A DNA stretch of 64,000 bases from Serpula lacrymans var. lacrymans S7.9 (Eukaryota; Basidiomycota; Agaricomycetes; Boletales; Serpulaceae), in contig NW_006763304.1 of assembly GCF_000218685.1 (NCBI RefSeq), positions 157,349-221,348 on the forward strand. The letters run 5' to 3'. How positions within the stretch are numbered: the stretch's first letter is position 1; every line of letters starts with the position of its first letter. Under the pieces are notes generated by a model. The model was not told the origin of the DNA, searched no databases, and saw only the letters and a list, made by a program, of their open reading frames with translations. The position numbers and the translations under genes are program-made. Positions 25,970-37,984 of the stretch are shown here, piece after piece.

Positions 25970-26382
25970 TGTAATGACCAAGAGTTTCTTACTCTTGTGC
26001 ACAACTCAGACAAGCATAAGAGAAGAGAGAAGGAAGGGATCACCCCTTAGGTTTCAACAAGTTAGTTATGCTAGACAACAGGAGGGCTTGCTGAGGAGTC
26101 TCCTTGATCTATTGAGGTAAATATACTAATACAGAGTGTTTGTACTTATGTACTGTACAGTTGATAAAAGCAGTGGCTGATGATGTCAGAGGGCGCAGCC
26201 CGTGTGACCAGCTCCACTGCGTGAGAGACTTGTATCTAAAATAGAAAGAAAGGCAGCGCAGCGCAAGAAAGGGGAGTTTGAACAAAAGGGAAAGTGCCGC
26301 ATAGCACAGTGTGTGAAAACTACAGAAAATGGTTTACAGAGGAGAATGAAATTTAAAGGTCCGAAAATGTGTTATTGTAACA
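25970..26382 (-). repeat. 3' LTR of gypsy copy 1 (413 bp)
   Basis: It starts TGTAATG and ends GTAACA on the plus strand, giving TG...CA ends. It aligns along its whole length with the 416-bp LTRs of copy 2, but with many differences, mainly in the first 110 bases. The TATATATA motif present in the copy 2 LTRs reads AAATATAC here (about 26121-26130), so its promoter may be weakened. Confidence 0.85.
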
Positions 26383-26392
26383 CTACCCCCCT

Positions 26393-29300
26393 CTAAGGCT
26401 CGACTTCCAGGCGAGACCAGATACCGGAGGTGGTAGTTAGATTTTCAGACATAGTTTGAAAAAGGGAATTAAAAAGTTTTGAATCCATGCCTCTAAGCTT
26501 CCTAGGAGCCGAGGGATTCTTAGAATAAAATTTGCGAACAGCATTGCGGGAATTGTCCAGATGGGCTTCTGGTTCCCACGTTCTGTCCCCGTCTCCATAG
26601 CCCTCCCATAGGACTAGGAACTCTAATTTTCCATGCTTCAAGCGTGCATCCACCACTTGTTTGACTTCGAACTCTTCTTCACCTTCCTGGGTGACTACAA
26701 CCGGTCCGGGCTGGTCTACGTGCTGTCCCAGCAGCGGTCCTTTGTAGGGTTCCACATGGCTAATATGGACCGTGGGTACTACCCTCATCCGTTTTGGGAG
26801 TTCCAGCTCCACTGCATTGGGTTTAACTTCCTTAATCCAGTAAGGGCCAATCCACTTTTTGGTCAGTTTTCTAGACTGCCGGTCTTTTAACTTTAAGTGG
26901 TCGGTGTCTAACCAGACCAGGTCGCCGACCTTGTAGTCAGGGGCCTTAGAGTGTCTATGCTCTGCCCTGTCTTTCATCTGCTCTGCAGTTTTGAATAGCA
27001 CCTTGCACGTTTCATCTAAGACAGACTTCATGTCTTTGGCCATGTTCCCAGCAGCCTTGTTCTTGCTTTTGCCAGGTTCTACACCCATTCTTGGAAGGTA
27101 GGATCTTGTAACCTCGAAGGGTGCTTTTCCTGTAGCCGACAACTGTTTGATATTGTATGAGAACTGGGCTATCTTTAGCCACTCGGCCCAATCCATCTGC
27201 CTGTCGTTGATAAATATACGGAGGTATTGCTTCAATTCCTGATTGAGCCTCTCCGTTTGTCCATCAGTCTGCGGATGGAACACTGTTGATAATTTAGGTT
27301 TGATGCCCAGCATCTGGCATAGTTCTTTCGTAAACTCGCTGGCGAATTGTGGTCCTCTATCAGAGATAACCGTTTCTGGTAACCCATGGATAGACCATAC
27401 AAAATCTTTAAATAAATCTGCCGTACCAGTGGCGGTAATGGTTTTGTTGGTGGGAATAAATACCACTTCTTTGGAGAAGCGATCTACTACCACCATTACT
27501 GAATCATACCCATTTGACTTGGGCAGATCCGTTGTGAAATCAACCAATATATCTTGCTAGGGACCAGCTGGTATCGGATTTGGCATAAGTTTACCGGCCA
27601 GCGGTTGGTGAGAATTCTTAGCCATGGCACATCTCAGACAGGATTTTACGTAGTCCTGTACGTCTTTGACCATGCCAGGCCACACGTAGTTTCTGGAGAT
27701 CAACTCCATTGTTCGTTGCCACCCAGGGTGCCCAGCCACTGGAGTGTCGTGATGTCTGTCTATTGCCTTGATCCTTGCGGACTCAGACACATAGATTTTG
27801 TCTTTAAAATGGAAGAGCCCGTCTTCCCATAAATAGTTTTTATTGCCGTCGAGGCGCGCCTTCTCTTCAGAGGAGATGTCTTTCTTGAAGACTTCCAGAA
27901 GATCGGAATCCTGCCTGATTTGAACATTGGCAACCCTTGATTGGTCTATCAGGGTGACACCTTTTTTGTCATCCTCTATGCCGTTGGCATGATCTTCTCT
28001 TCTGGACAAAGTGTCCGCTTTCCCCATAGAGCTTCCAGGCTTATGAATTAATTTATAATTAAACCTTGACAAGTATACCGCGTAGCGGGCCTGTCTTCAG
28101 TTTAAGTCTCGGGCCGTCATCAAATACTCCAGATTCTTATGATCGGTCCAAATTTCAAATTGGCGCCTAGCACCTTCTAAGTAGTGCCGCCAGTGCTCCA
28201 GAGCTCTAATAATGGCCAGCATCTCCTTATCATAGATTTGATGGTTGCACTCTGTAGGCGACAAACTATGCAATAAATAGGCACAAGGCCTCCAAAGATC
28301 ATCAGGGCATTTAATTGATAAAACAGCCCCACTAGCAAAATCAGAAGAGTCAGTTTCTAGCCGGAACTCTTTATCTAATTCTGGAAATGCTAATATGGGC
28401 GCTGTCGTAAATGCCTGCTTAAGCTTATCAAAAGCTTCTTGTTCCTTGGCGCCCCAGTGCCAAACAACGTCCTTTTTAATGAGATTGTTCAACGGTCTCG
28501 TTATTTTTGCGAAGTTTTCAACAAACCTTCAATAGAAGTTGCCTAAGCCAAGGAAGGCCCTAACTCCTTTGACGCAAGTAGGTTCTGGCCAATTCAATAT
28601 AGCTTGAACTTTCTCAGGGTCCATCCTGACTCCGTTCTGGCCTATTATCATACCAAGGAAGTCTACTTCCTTTACTTTAAAATTACATTTTTCGGGTTTG
28701 ACAAATAGGTCCCGTTCCTGTAAATGTCAAAGGACTTCTTGCACGATCCTGTCATGCTCAGCCTCATGGTCCAACTTCGTAAATATTAATAAATTGTCAA
28801 TGCAAATAAGGACACAGTTTTCCATATCCGCAAAGATCTCGTTCATCATGCTCTGAAAGGTCGCTGGTGAATTGGTCAACCCAAAGAACATAACGAGGGG
28901 CTCGAAGGATCCTCGGTGGCACATGAACATGGCCTTTTAAGCATCTTCTTCTTTGATGCGTACATTATTGTACCCCCATCTAAGATCCATCTTTGTTAAG
29001 ATTTTGGCGCCAGCCAATTTGTCTACTAGCTGACTGATCAAAGGCAGCGGATATGCATTTTTAACCGTGTACTCATTCAAGTAACAATAGTCCATAATCA
29101 TATGCTTCTTACCATCCTTTTTTGGAATGAAGAACACCGGGGACGTCATAGGGCTTTTGGAAGGTCTGATATAACCCTTTCTAAGCTGTTCATCTATGAA
29201 ACTCAATACCTCATCTCTTTCTGGAGAGTGGTATCATGTGTCCTTTCCTCGGTTTGAAGGTGTCCTTCAAATCTATAGCATGGTCCCAAGGCTTAGCCTC

Positions 29301-30356
29301 TGGGAAGCGCTCTGATTTATGTTTTGAAAAGACTTTCCAGAAGTCATGGTACTCGGGAGGTACCAGCCTCTTAATCTCTTCTTCGGGTTTTACCTCATCA
29401 TCGTCACCGTTGATCTTTTCTGAAGATCTGAGCTCATAAACGTGACCAGTGTTTATCTTCTCAAGATGCTCGTTGTGACGGACATGATTCGGTTTACCCA
29501 AGTTTACACACTCCTGAGGGCAACGTGACAATGTGACAACCCCTGTCTGCCAGTCAATCTCAGGATTGTGTTTAAATGGCCAGGTCCAGCCCAAGATTAA
29601 ATTAATCTTCCCTAGTTGGGTAGCTTTGGCGGTGACTCGTTCTCCGTGTCCTTGGTATTCGACCACAAAAAAACATTTGTGTGTGATACAGCCACCTGTG
29701 TTAAGCGTACCATCAACATTATAGATGGGAATAGATACATCTAATTTTATAAGGGGAAGTCCAATTTGCTCCGCCCAGGCCTGATCTATGAAGATTCCGT
29801 TAGCGCCTGAATCAAGCAGTGCGCTGGTTGGGTGTACTATGCCCCGGGCAAGGTTTTCCACACCAACATCTAAGCGGATCTCTTTTTGGAATAAATATAT
29901 GTGTATCACCACACGCCTTGGGATTTCTGTGGGAAGTGGCTCCGGAGAAGAAGAACAAGAGATATTAAAAGAAACTTGTTGTTCTATTTTGAGATTTTCT
30001 ATATTTTTATTTTTATTTTTACCAGAATTAAGCACCCTATTGTTTGTCTTGCCGGGGCCACGCTCCAAGGGAGACTCTAGTACAGCGGTGCTATTATAAG
30101 TTGTTTCAGCATCAACTCTTTCATCATCTTGACCCACTGAATTAGCGCTCAAAGCAGCTATATCATCAGGAGGGTCCAAGACAAATCCACAGTCACAGCT
30201 TTGCATACAAGTACATACTTCAGATAATAAATTCAAAAATCTATTTACAAATTGGGGAGCCATCCCCGTCTTTCCTTTATTGCTCGTGCAACACCCCGGA
30301 GCAGGGGCCACCTTGTTGTGGTTTACTTCATTGTTTAAAGGAGCAAAGACACCCAA
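26393..30356 (-). pseudogene. pol of gypsy copy 1 (PR, RT, RNase H, IN, chromodomain), broken
   Basis: Read on the minus strand, it has protease LLDSGANGIF; RT with [25 protein letters not shown] and an active-site box ICIDNLL; RNase H with FRLETDSSDFASGAVL; integrase zinc finger and a D,D,E core (VDFTTDL, SDRGPQF, TERLNQ); and a chromodomain (FLVLWEGYGDGDRTWEPEAHL). It is broken by a frameshift near 29206-29225 and by stops at 28937-28939 (TAA for Trp), 28727-28729 and 28097-28099 (TGA for Arg) and 27557-27559 (TAG for Trp), all shared with copy 2. One stop at 28529-28531 (TGA for Arg) is its own. The second catalytic Asp of the RT box is Asn (28796-28798), which should abolish polymerisation. 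The protein from 27547 down to 26393, covering the integrase core and chromodomain, is still open. Confidence 0.92.
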
Positions 30357-30361
30357 GTGAC

Positions 30362-31424
30362 CTAAGCTCCGAACTCTTTTCCCTGAGTCTTCATCTCAGC
30401 AACCTGCTGGTCGTAAAAGAAGGCCCGGATCTCGTCGTACAAACGACCGGCCAGAGTCTGGAGCTGATCGTCCGGTTTTTCTGTTTCTAATTGGCGCGCC
30501 TGGCGCCCTTGGTTATTTTGAGCGGCCTGCGCTCCGTTTGGACACTGTTGGGCCATGTGCCCCTCCTGCCCACAGCTGAAGCAGGTGAATCTGCACTTTT
30601 GTCCGCCCTGGACCGCGCCAATATCCATAGGGGCTCCCTGCCCTGGTTGCAACCCAAATGGTTGGAACTTGTGAGAGTGATTTTGTTTTTGGTTTGATGA
30701 CCCAGGGCTCCTCTGGGAATAGTTGTTTTTGGTGGTGGACCCGCCACCAAATTGCATAGCGTAGAGCTCTATGGCCCTACCAATTTTTTGAACCTCCTCA
30801 GCAGCTTCTGCAAGGTTCTTGCTCCGCATATCTTGTATGTAAAGCTGTTGTGCAATGGCCGGTGACACATTGCGGTCCAACAGCTCTACTGCATGTTCAT
30901 TTCCCAAACCCCCTTGGATGGAGAGGGCCAGAAATCGGGTAACAAAGTCATCCATCCTCATATTTCCTTGTTTGAAGGTACGGATTTGCTGATGCGCCCG
31001 GTCATGCTTAGCTTGCGGTTTGAAGTATTTTTTGATCTCGACTTTGAGATCATCCCAGGTAGGCCACACTCCCGTGGTGTAGCACTCCTGCATTCGTACT
31101 TGGGCGTATTGACCCACCACAGGTCCTTTTAGCCGAGATAGCACTGCAGTGGCTACCTCAAAGTCATCGGCAAATGCATCCCAGTTTGCCTTGACCCAAA
31201 TCTGGAGCTTGATCTACCATTCAGCGAATCGCGCTCTGTCTCCTTCAAAGGCGCCGGGGTCAGCGACGACTTCAACTGTCTTATTAAACTTCTTTTCAAA
31301 CCGAGGGGGTTGCTGCAGGGGGGTTCACCTGCAGCTCGGCGAGTTGCGTGGTCAATGCCAGGATCTGTGCATGCATGTTGTGCAACAGAGCGTTAACATC
31401 AGTTTGTTGGGGTTGCGACAACAT
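30362..31424 (-). pseudogene. gag of gypsy copy 1, broken
   Basis: The start is at 31424 (MLSQPQQTDVNALLHNMHAQ), in a position matching copy 2. A frameshift follows near 31300, then a TAG for Trp at 31214-31216 shared with copy 2. The frame then stays open from 31144 to 30362. That part has the retrotransposon gag region (RLKGPV...YFKPQAKHDRAHQQIR) and one CCHC zinc knuckle, CFSCGQEGHMAQQC, for RNA binding. A TAG precedes the protease frame. Confidence 0.88.
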
Positions 31425-31479
31425 GTCGACTTGTTCTCTTGTAAAGTATAGTAAAAAGACGTAACTGGGGGTCCCCACT

Positions 31480-31799
31480 TGTTAGTTTTGGTGATTCTGC
31501 ACCTTTGTGCTACCTATATATTTTCATTCCTTTCTCTATCTATTCTTCTATCATTCACTATTGATTGTGTTCTCTATTATTTCGCCTTTGTGGCTGCTTT
31601 GTTTACCTTTGTTTACAAAACTTCGGACAGTACTGCAGAGTCCAATGCTTCCTATTCTCTAGTTACTCACATTGGACTCTAGGTACTGTATACCTGTCAT
31701 ACTCTCTAATAATATAGTTACTCACATTGGACTCTAGTTCCAGTCCCTGATTGCTCTCAACAAGTGGCTAGACACTTCCTTCAAGCTTTGTTCTTAATA
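31480..31799 (+). repeat. 5' LTR of the copia element
   Basis: It starts TGTTAG and ends TTAATA, so the end is not the usual CA; the 3' LTR ends the same way. A short repeated motif, AGTTACTCACATTGGACTCTA, occurs twice near 31660-31740. Confidence 0.93.
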
Positions 31800-31823
31800 G
31801 GTTATGAGCCCTGTGCTCTAGCC
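31800..31823 (+). other. primer-binding site of the copia element (half-tRNA type)
   Basis: Directly after the 5' LTR the sequence begins GGTTATGAGCCCTGTGCTCT. Its first 12 bases are the exact complement of GGGCTCATAACC, the anticodon arm of methionine tRNA (anticodon CAT); the rest fits the D-arm side. Copia of Drosophila and Ty5 of yeast prime from such an internal tRNA half rather than from the CCA end. There is no TGG start as expected for priming from the tRNA 3' end. Confidence 0.75.
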
Positions 31824-32968
31824 ATCTTTCTGACCTTATATCTCACCATCCAAGCGTCCTACTGCTTATCCATCGTAACCATCGTCTTCTGGGACTCTTA
31901 TTACCTCATCCATCACCTCAGATTACTCTGATCTCATCTTGATCTCCAACAACAACTCCTTGTTGCAAGTTACCCCCATTTCGGACGCTTTTTTTGGTCT
32001 TATCTGCACCATATCTTGCCCAATCCTTATCTGATCGTCCTGTAACTTCTACCATCGTCTTCTACGGCCTAAATAACCCTAGAAGACCTGTCAGAGCGGT
32101 TGGATTTGAGCTGGATCTTTCTGTGAGCCTTCATCATCATTTGATCATCTTTTGGCCCCCTATTCCATATATCTCCACATCCTGTGCTCGGATCTTGGCC
32201 CTATTTGAGCCATCTACTACCCTATACTATTGCACTTTACACCCTCAATTTGGGGGCAATCCATCCACTCCATCATCCTCTGTGAAGTTCGCATTTTTGG
32301 CACTTTCACCCCTATTGGACTCCTATTGCATATCTCCACATCCTGTGCTTCACTTCTTGTGATATTTGGGCCATCTATTACTCTATAAAAACGTTCCCTA
32401 TACCTCTGATTTGGTGGCAATCCATCCATCTTATCTGTCTCTGCATCAATTTCGACTTTTTGCCCTATTTTTCGCTTTTTGGCATATCTGGTGTGTGCAT
32501 AAAGCTCCAATCTTCTCTACTCTGTCCATTATCAGATAGAACAAGCCTATAGACTGTGAAGCTCGCCTGCATTGCCTCAGTTTGCTGTTGCCTAGAGCCT
32601 CTCTCAGTCTGCGGTGTTTGGGGAGCTTAAGTCACTTTGTTGACTCATATACAAGCCCTATTAACCAACACTGTCTCGAGGCGATTTCTCTGTTAATATC
32701 AGTGTGGAATTGAAAGGGGAACACAGGCGTAACCCTGTAGCAGCACTAGGAAGCCTTAGCACCCTCCTGGATCACTTTTGGACGCTTTTTGGACCCTATT
32801 TGGACCTATCCTTGCACTTTCTGACCCTCTCCATATCCTCTCTCTACCGCCTCACCATCTTATCTGCTCGCCTCCTACTGTTGCCCATTGTCTTTGCCAC
32901 TATGCCATCGCCTATAGCCGTCTCCTACATCATTTATCATTGCTCTATTGTCTTATACAACACCCATC
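31824..32968 (+). other. leader of the copia element with an internal duplication
   Basis: This untranslated leader of about 1.15 kb lies between the primer site and the gag-pol start. Two imperfect copies of a unit with a period of about 160 bp lie at about 32161-32275 and 32323-32435 (shared CATATCTCCACATCCTGTGCT and GGCAATCCATCCA). No reading frame with a motif was seen. Confidence 0.6.
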
Positions 32969-35900
32969 ATGTCTGACTCTGATCCCAAGTTCCATCCCTT
33001 GTCTGGCACTAACTACCCCCAGTGGAGTGGTGAAATGCAAGCTTGGTTGATGACCAAGGGACTGTGGAGGCTCGTCTCTGGCGCTGAAAAGTGTCCTGGG
33101 ACTGACACTGAAGCAATAGAGAAATGGGAGTTGAGAGCTGAAAAGGCTGCTGGTGCATTATACCTCAATGTCACCAAAGAGCAGTGCATCCATCTTGATG
33201 GCATCATTGATGATCCTGTCAAGATCTGGGAGAAACTGGCAATTGTGCACGTCTCTAAGAAGCCTGGGACGAGATTTAATGCCTATGACGACTTTTTCTC
33301 TATCAGAAAGAAGGAGGACGAGTCCCTGCAGTCTCTCATGACCAGAATTGACGAAGGCATGCATCAGATTCAAAATCTTCGTCCCACTGGCTTCTCATTG
33401 TCTGAATTGGACGATGAATTGACATGCATGGCCATGATTAGGGCGCTTCCTGATCAATATGCCCACTTCACTTCATCTCTACTACTTCTGGGCACCTTGG
33501 ACAAGACCCAGCTCAGGGATGCTTTCCTTGCTGAAGAGGTCAATCGCCGTCGTCGTGCTGAAGTCGATTCTGCCTTGCATTCTTCGTCTACCACTGCCAA
33601 TAGCACCTGCACCCATCCTAACTGCCATCATTGCAACCAATCCACCACCTCTACTCGTGTTCAGTGTGATTTCTGTGGTTTACTTGGTCATACCCAAGAC
33701 AAATGCCACAGATACATTGCTAGTCGCCAACAGGCAGTGGAGGGTGCTAAGAATCGCTACAAGCGTGGCAATAAGGCTCAGGCAGGCTCCAGCAACTCTC
33801 AGAATACCTCTCAGCAGCCCAAATCTTCGCCCAACAATGCCAATTCATCTACTGTGGTCACTGAATCAGCTGGAAATGCAAGTCTTCGTTCCATTCATCC
33901 CTCTGATCCTCATTGCACTCTCCAACTTGATACTGACATTGATTGGAATGCAGACACAGGCGCCACTTCTCATATGACACCTCATCGTCATTGGATGCAC
34001 CACTATACCCCATATCGTGTGCCAATCAAGCTGGCTGATCACACTGTTGTCTATTCAGCTGGTGTTGGTACTGTGGTGTTTAATCCTGTGATGAATGGCA
34101 AAGTGGCTAGGGCTGTGGAATTCTCTAGAGTGCTTCATGTACCAGATCTTCGAAATAATCTCCTCTCAGTCTTGTATTTAACTCGTCAAAGTGGTTTCAA
34201 TGTCACTATTTCGTCTCATTCCATGTCCTTTATGCGTGACAACACTCTCTTGTTCACTGCAACTATCAATGACAACAGTGCAGCATTCCTTGATGGATCT
34301 ACTGCTGCTTGTGTTGAATTGGGACATTTTACTGCGACTATACCACTTGATTTGATGCTCTGGCATCGCAGATTGGCTCACCACCATCATGCTGATGTCA
34401 AGAGACTGATACAGAGAGATCTGGTCACTGGGCTTACACTGGAATCCAAGGCTGCTCCTGATCCTGTCTGTGAACCGTGCTTGTCTGGCAAGATGCATGC
34501 CAATCCATTCCCCTCATCTGATACTCGCTCTGCTCATCCTTTGGACCTCATCCATTCTGATGTACACCAAGTCTCTTCCCCCACATTCTCTGGTTATCGC
34601 TACTGGGTCACCTTCATTGACGATCACAGTCGATTCCGTGTTGTTGTGCCTCTCAAGGCCAAGTCGGGTGTCTTTGATGCTTTCAAGAGATTCAAGGCTT
34701 ATGCTGAGACTCAATTGGAGCGTAAAATCAAGGCTCTGCGCGATGACAAAGGGGGAGAGTACATGTCCAAGGAATTTGAGCAATTCACAGATGACCATGG
34801 GATTGTCAGACAGCATACCACCAGGAATCGTCCTCAGCAGAATGGTGTGGCAGAGCGAGCAAACAGACTTCTCACTGAGCGTATTACTGCCATGTTATCA
34901 GAGTCTGCATTATCTAACAGCTTCTGGGGTGAATGTCTGTCCGCTTTGGTGCATGTCTGGAACAGGTGTCCCACTGATGCAGTGGCCCATGCCACTCCTT
35001 TGAGTTGTGGTATGGATGCAAGCCTGACATGTCTCACCTTTGCGTTTGGGGCTGCACTGCCTATGTGCATGTGCAAAAGGACAAAAGAGGCGTCTTTGGC
35101 TCTCATATGGAGAAATGTGTGTTCATTGGTTACCCTGAGGGATACAAGGGATGGAAATTCTACAATCCTACCACCAAGCGCACTGTTATCTCTGAGAGAG
35201 CTGATTTTGATGAGCGCTACTTCCCTGGCTTGAAGAGGTCTTCTGACAATGTCCCACCTCCACCTCCCACTCCACCTTCGCTATCCATGCCATTGGGCTG
35301 ATTGAGGATGTCCCTGCACCAGGTCCAGGGGGAGATATGGGCCCACCAGCTGCGCTTCAGCAGCCTCAGCCATTGCCTGACAATGGGCCTCATTTGGACC
35401 TTGATGCAAAACCACCTGTGAATCAACCTCCTGAGCTTCCAAATCACCCTCCTCATCGCTCACCTTCTCCTGACTTGCCTATTGCACTGAGACGCCCTGT
35501 AAGGGCTAGGAGACCACCTAGACCATGGTGGCTTCAACACAGACAACCTACTCCTGCCATTGAGAGTGATGACAGTGATTCTGAGGCAGTTGATGATGAA
35601 GCGGCACACTTTGGAGACTCTGCTGAGCCTAGGTCATTTGCAGATGCAATGAAGCGTCCTGATGCAGATAAATGGAGAGAGGCAGCCATGGAAGAGCTTC
35701 AAGCTCATGAGCGCAATGGTACTTGGTCACTAGTGGAACTACCTCCTGGAGTCAAGGCTATTGGTGGCAAGTGGGTCTTCAAGATCAAGCGCAACTCAGA
35801 TGGCACTGTTGAGCGCTACAAGGCCAGATATGTGGCCAAAGGTTATAACCAGCGCCCTGGCTTTGATTTCCTCGAAATATTTGCACCTACTGTCCGCATA

Positions 35901-37199
35901 TCATCCATCAGAGTTTTCCTTGCCATTGCAGCCATCCACAACCTCCATTTGCGCTCCATTGACATTTCCCATGCATTCCTGAATGGAGTCATGGATGTCA
36001 AGGTCTACATGCATCAGCCAGAGGGATTCCATCAGGGTCCTCGCAATCTTGTTTGCCAGTTGGACAAGGCCATCTATGGGACAAAGCAGGGAGGCAGAAT
36101 GTGGAACCAGAAGATGCACACTGTGCTTGAAAAACTCGGATTCAAGCGTACTTATTCAGACTCTGCCATCTATGTCTTTAACAGAGCTGATGTGCGCATT
36201 ATCCTGCCTGTCTTTGTTGATGACATGACACTGGCATCCACTTCTACCTCTGCACTTGACCAAGCTGTCAAGGACCTCTCCCTGCACTTTAAGCTTCGTG
36301 ATCTTGGCCCTACTTCTTACCTACTTGGCATTTCCATCACTAGAGACCTAAGTAATCGCACCATCTCCCTCTCCCAACATCAGTACACTCTGGACATTCT
36401 GGAGCGCTTTGGCATGAAGGACTGCAAGCCTGTGTCCACTCCCATGGATCCTGGTTTGCGCCTCACCAAGGACATGTCTCCCAAAACATCCAGTGATGCT
36501 GCTTTGATGAAGGACATTCCCTACCTTGCTGCTGTTGGTGCTCTGATGTATCTGGCCACTACCACTCGTCCTGACATTGCCTACACTGTTGGAGTCCTTG
36601 CCAGATATAACTCTAATCCTGGTCTTACTCACTGGAGCGCTGTCAAGCACTTGCTCCGCTACTTGCAAGGCACCCTTGATCATTCCCTTGTCCTTGGTCC
36701 TGATCCCAATTCCACTGAACTCTTCACCACTTTCTCTGATGCTGATCATGGTGGTGACAAGGACTCTGGTCGTTCTACTGGTGCCTATATTGTCAAGATG
36801 GGATCTGGTGCTATCTCCTGGAGCTCCAAGCTTCAGAACATTGTTGCTCTGTCCACCACTGAAGCAGAATACATTGCTGCTGTTGAGGCTGGAAAAGAGA
36901 TTTGCTGGATGCGAAATTTGTTGAAGGAAATGGGCTATCCTATCACCTCTCCTTCCACCCTTCATATTGACAACCAATCTGCCATCTCTGTATCCAAGAA
37001 CCCTGAGCACCATGGTCGGATGAAACACCTTGATCTGCGATGGCATTGGTTGAGAGATGTTGTTGACTCTGGGCAGATTGCTCCTACCTTTGTTCCCACT
37101 GCTGAAATGCCTGCAGACTTGTTGACCAAGGCTCTTGCCAAGCCTAAAGTGGAAGTGTTCAGGAAGATGATGGGACTTATTAGATCAGGGGGGAGCTGA
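32969..37199 (+). pseudogene. gag-pol polyprotein of the copia element, two frameshifts
   Basis: The start at 32969 (MSDSDPKFHPLSGTNYPQW) opens a UBN2-type gag. A CCHC knuckle (CDFCGLLGHTQDKC), protease with DTGATSH, a GAG-pre-integrase motif (LWHRRLAHHHH), the integrase core (HSDVHQ, DDKGGEY, GVAERAN), RT (EIFAPTVR, the active-site box FVDDMTLA) and RNase H (STTEAEYIAA) follow. A one-base loss in a T run near 34999 shifts the frame, and a second one-base change near 35295 shifts it again before the RT part, which is open from 35337 to the TGA at 37197-37199. RT has FVDD instead of the common YVDD, but both Asp are present. Only two single-base faults separate it from an intact polyprotein, so an assembly error is also possible. 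Confidence 0.9.
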
Positions 37200-37216
37200 T
37201 GCTTGGGAGGTGCAGC

Positions 37217-37228
37217 ATCAGGGGGGAG
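37217..37228 (+). other. polypurine tract of the copia element
   Basis: CATCAGGGGGGAG ends directly before the 3' LTR (TGTTAG at 37229), the expected place for plus-strand priming. A second copy, GATCAGGGGGGAG, sits about 34 bases upstream and overlaps the stop codon of pol. Confidence 0.75.
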
Positions 37229-37548
37229 TGTTAGTTTTGGTGATTCTGCACCTTTGTGCTACCTATATATTTTCATTCCTTTCTCTATCTATTCTTCTAT
37301 CATTCACTATTGATTGTGTTCTCTATTATTTCGCCTTTGTGGCTGCTTTGTTTACCTTTGTTTACAAAACTTCGGACAGTACTGCAGAGTCCAATGCTTC
37401 CTATTCTCTAGTTACTCACATTGGACTCTAGGTACTGTATACCTGTCATACTCTCTAATAATATAGTTACTCACATTGGACTCTAGTTCCAGTCCCTGAT
37501 TGCTCTCAGCAAGTGGCTAGACACTTCCTTCAAGCTTTGTTCTTAATA
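37229..37548 (+). repeat. 3' LTR of the copia element
   Basis: 320 bp, identical to the 5' LTR except for one A/G difference near 37509. It is followed by the target duplication CCACT. Confidence 0.93.
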
Positions 37549-37553
37549 CCACT

Positions 37554-37984
37554 TGCTATCTGCGGATCTACCTCTTTCCAGCTGAGTATTGGATCTCAAT
37601 CTCCGACTATCCACACTATAGTTTTTGAAAATGTATATAAAAGGTATTCATAATAAACCCTGGTCCAAACAGTTGTCAGGGGGTGGTCCGCTTGTTAAGC
37701 TGTCAACCCTTCTCCAGACTGGCGGAGGCAAGTGCCCAGCCTGGTCAGAGGTATTTAAAGAAGAAGATTTTGTATTCTAAAACTAATCAACAGTGGTTCC
37801 ACACCAACTGCTGAGCTAAGGTACTCCACTTCACGCTGGGGGCCACATATCTGAAATTTATTGTTTCTTCTCCCAAATCACTACAAGGCTGTCGCTAGGA
37901 GCGCACCTATCTGCTATGCGGGATATTCCCAAACAATAATAATATCCCCTTAACCCTGGGGTCCGGGTTTGCACAATGTGCAAA
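37554..37984 (-). other. rest of the 5' leader of gypsy copy 1
   Basis: It aligns with the leader of gypsy copy 2 (49981-50164 joined to 51997-52240), sharing GTGGTCCGCTTGTTAAGC, CACTACAAGGC and ATCTGCTATG. Similarity ends near the shared TTTGCACAA, where a DNA junction with a copia fragment lies. It contains no gene. Confidence 0.75.

Larger units (their letters stand above)
31480..37548 (+). mobile_element. Ty1/copia retrotransposon, recent insertion
   Basis: This complete element of 6069 bp has two 320-bp LTRs (31480-31799, 37229-37548) in which I find a single difference (CTCAACAAG versus CTCAGCAAG). The target duplication CCACT flanks it (31475-31479 and 37549-37553). It inserted in the leader of gypsy copy 1, 55 bp upstream of gag: removing it plus one CCACT restores the sequence seen in copy 2. 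The order gag, PR, IN, RT, RNase H defines copia. Two single-base frameshifts break pol, although the near-identical LTRs indicate recent transposition. Confidence 0.95.
25970..37984 (-). mobile_element. Ty3/gypsy chromovirus copy 1, truncated and split by a copia element
   Basis: This is a minus-strand LTR retrotransposon with gag, protease, reverse transcriptase, RNase H, integrase and a C-terminal chromodomain, hence a chromovirus. Its 3' LTR is at 25970-26382. The polypurine tract (read on the minus strand just before the LTR) corresponds to the run of C at 26386-26391. The 5' leader is cut by a copia insertion (31480-37548) and resumes at 37554. It matches the leader of copy 2 to about 37960-37984, then passes straight into an old copia fragment. 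No 5' LTR follows, so the 5' end was lost and no target duplication can be read. Many stops and frameshifts make it non-coding; most are shared with copy 2. Confidence 0.9.
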
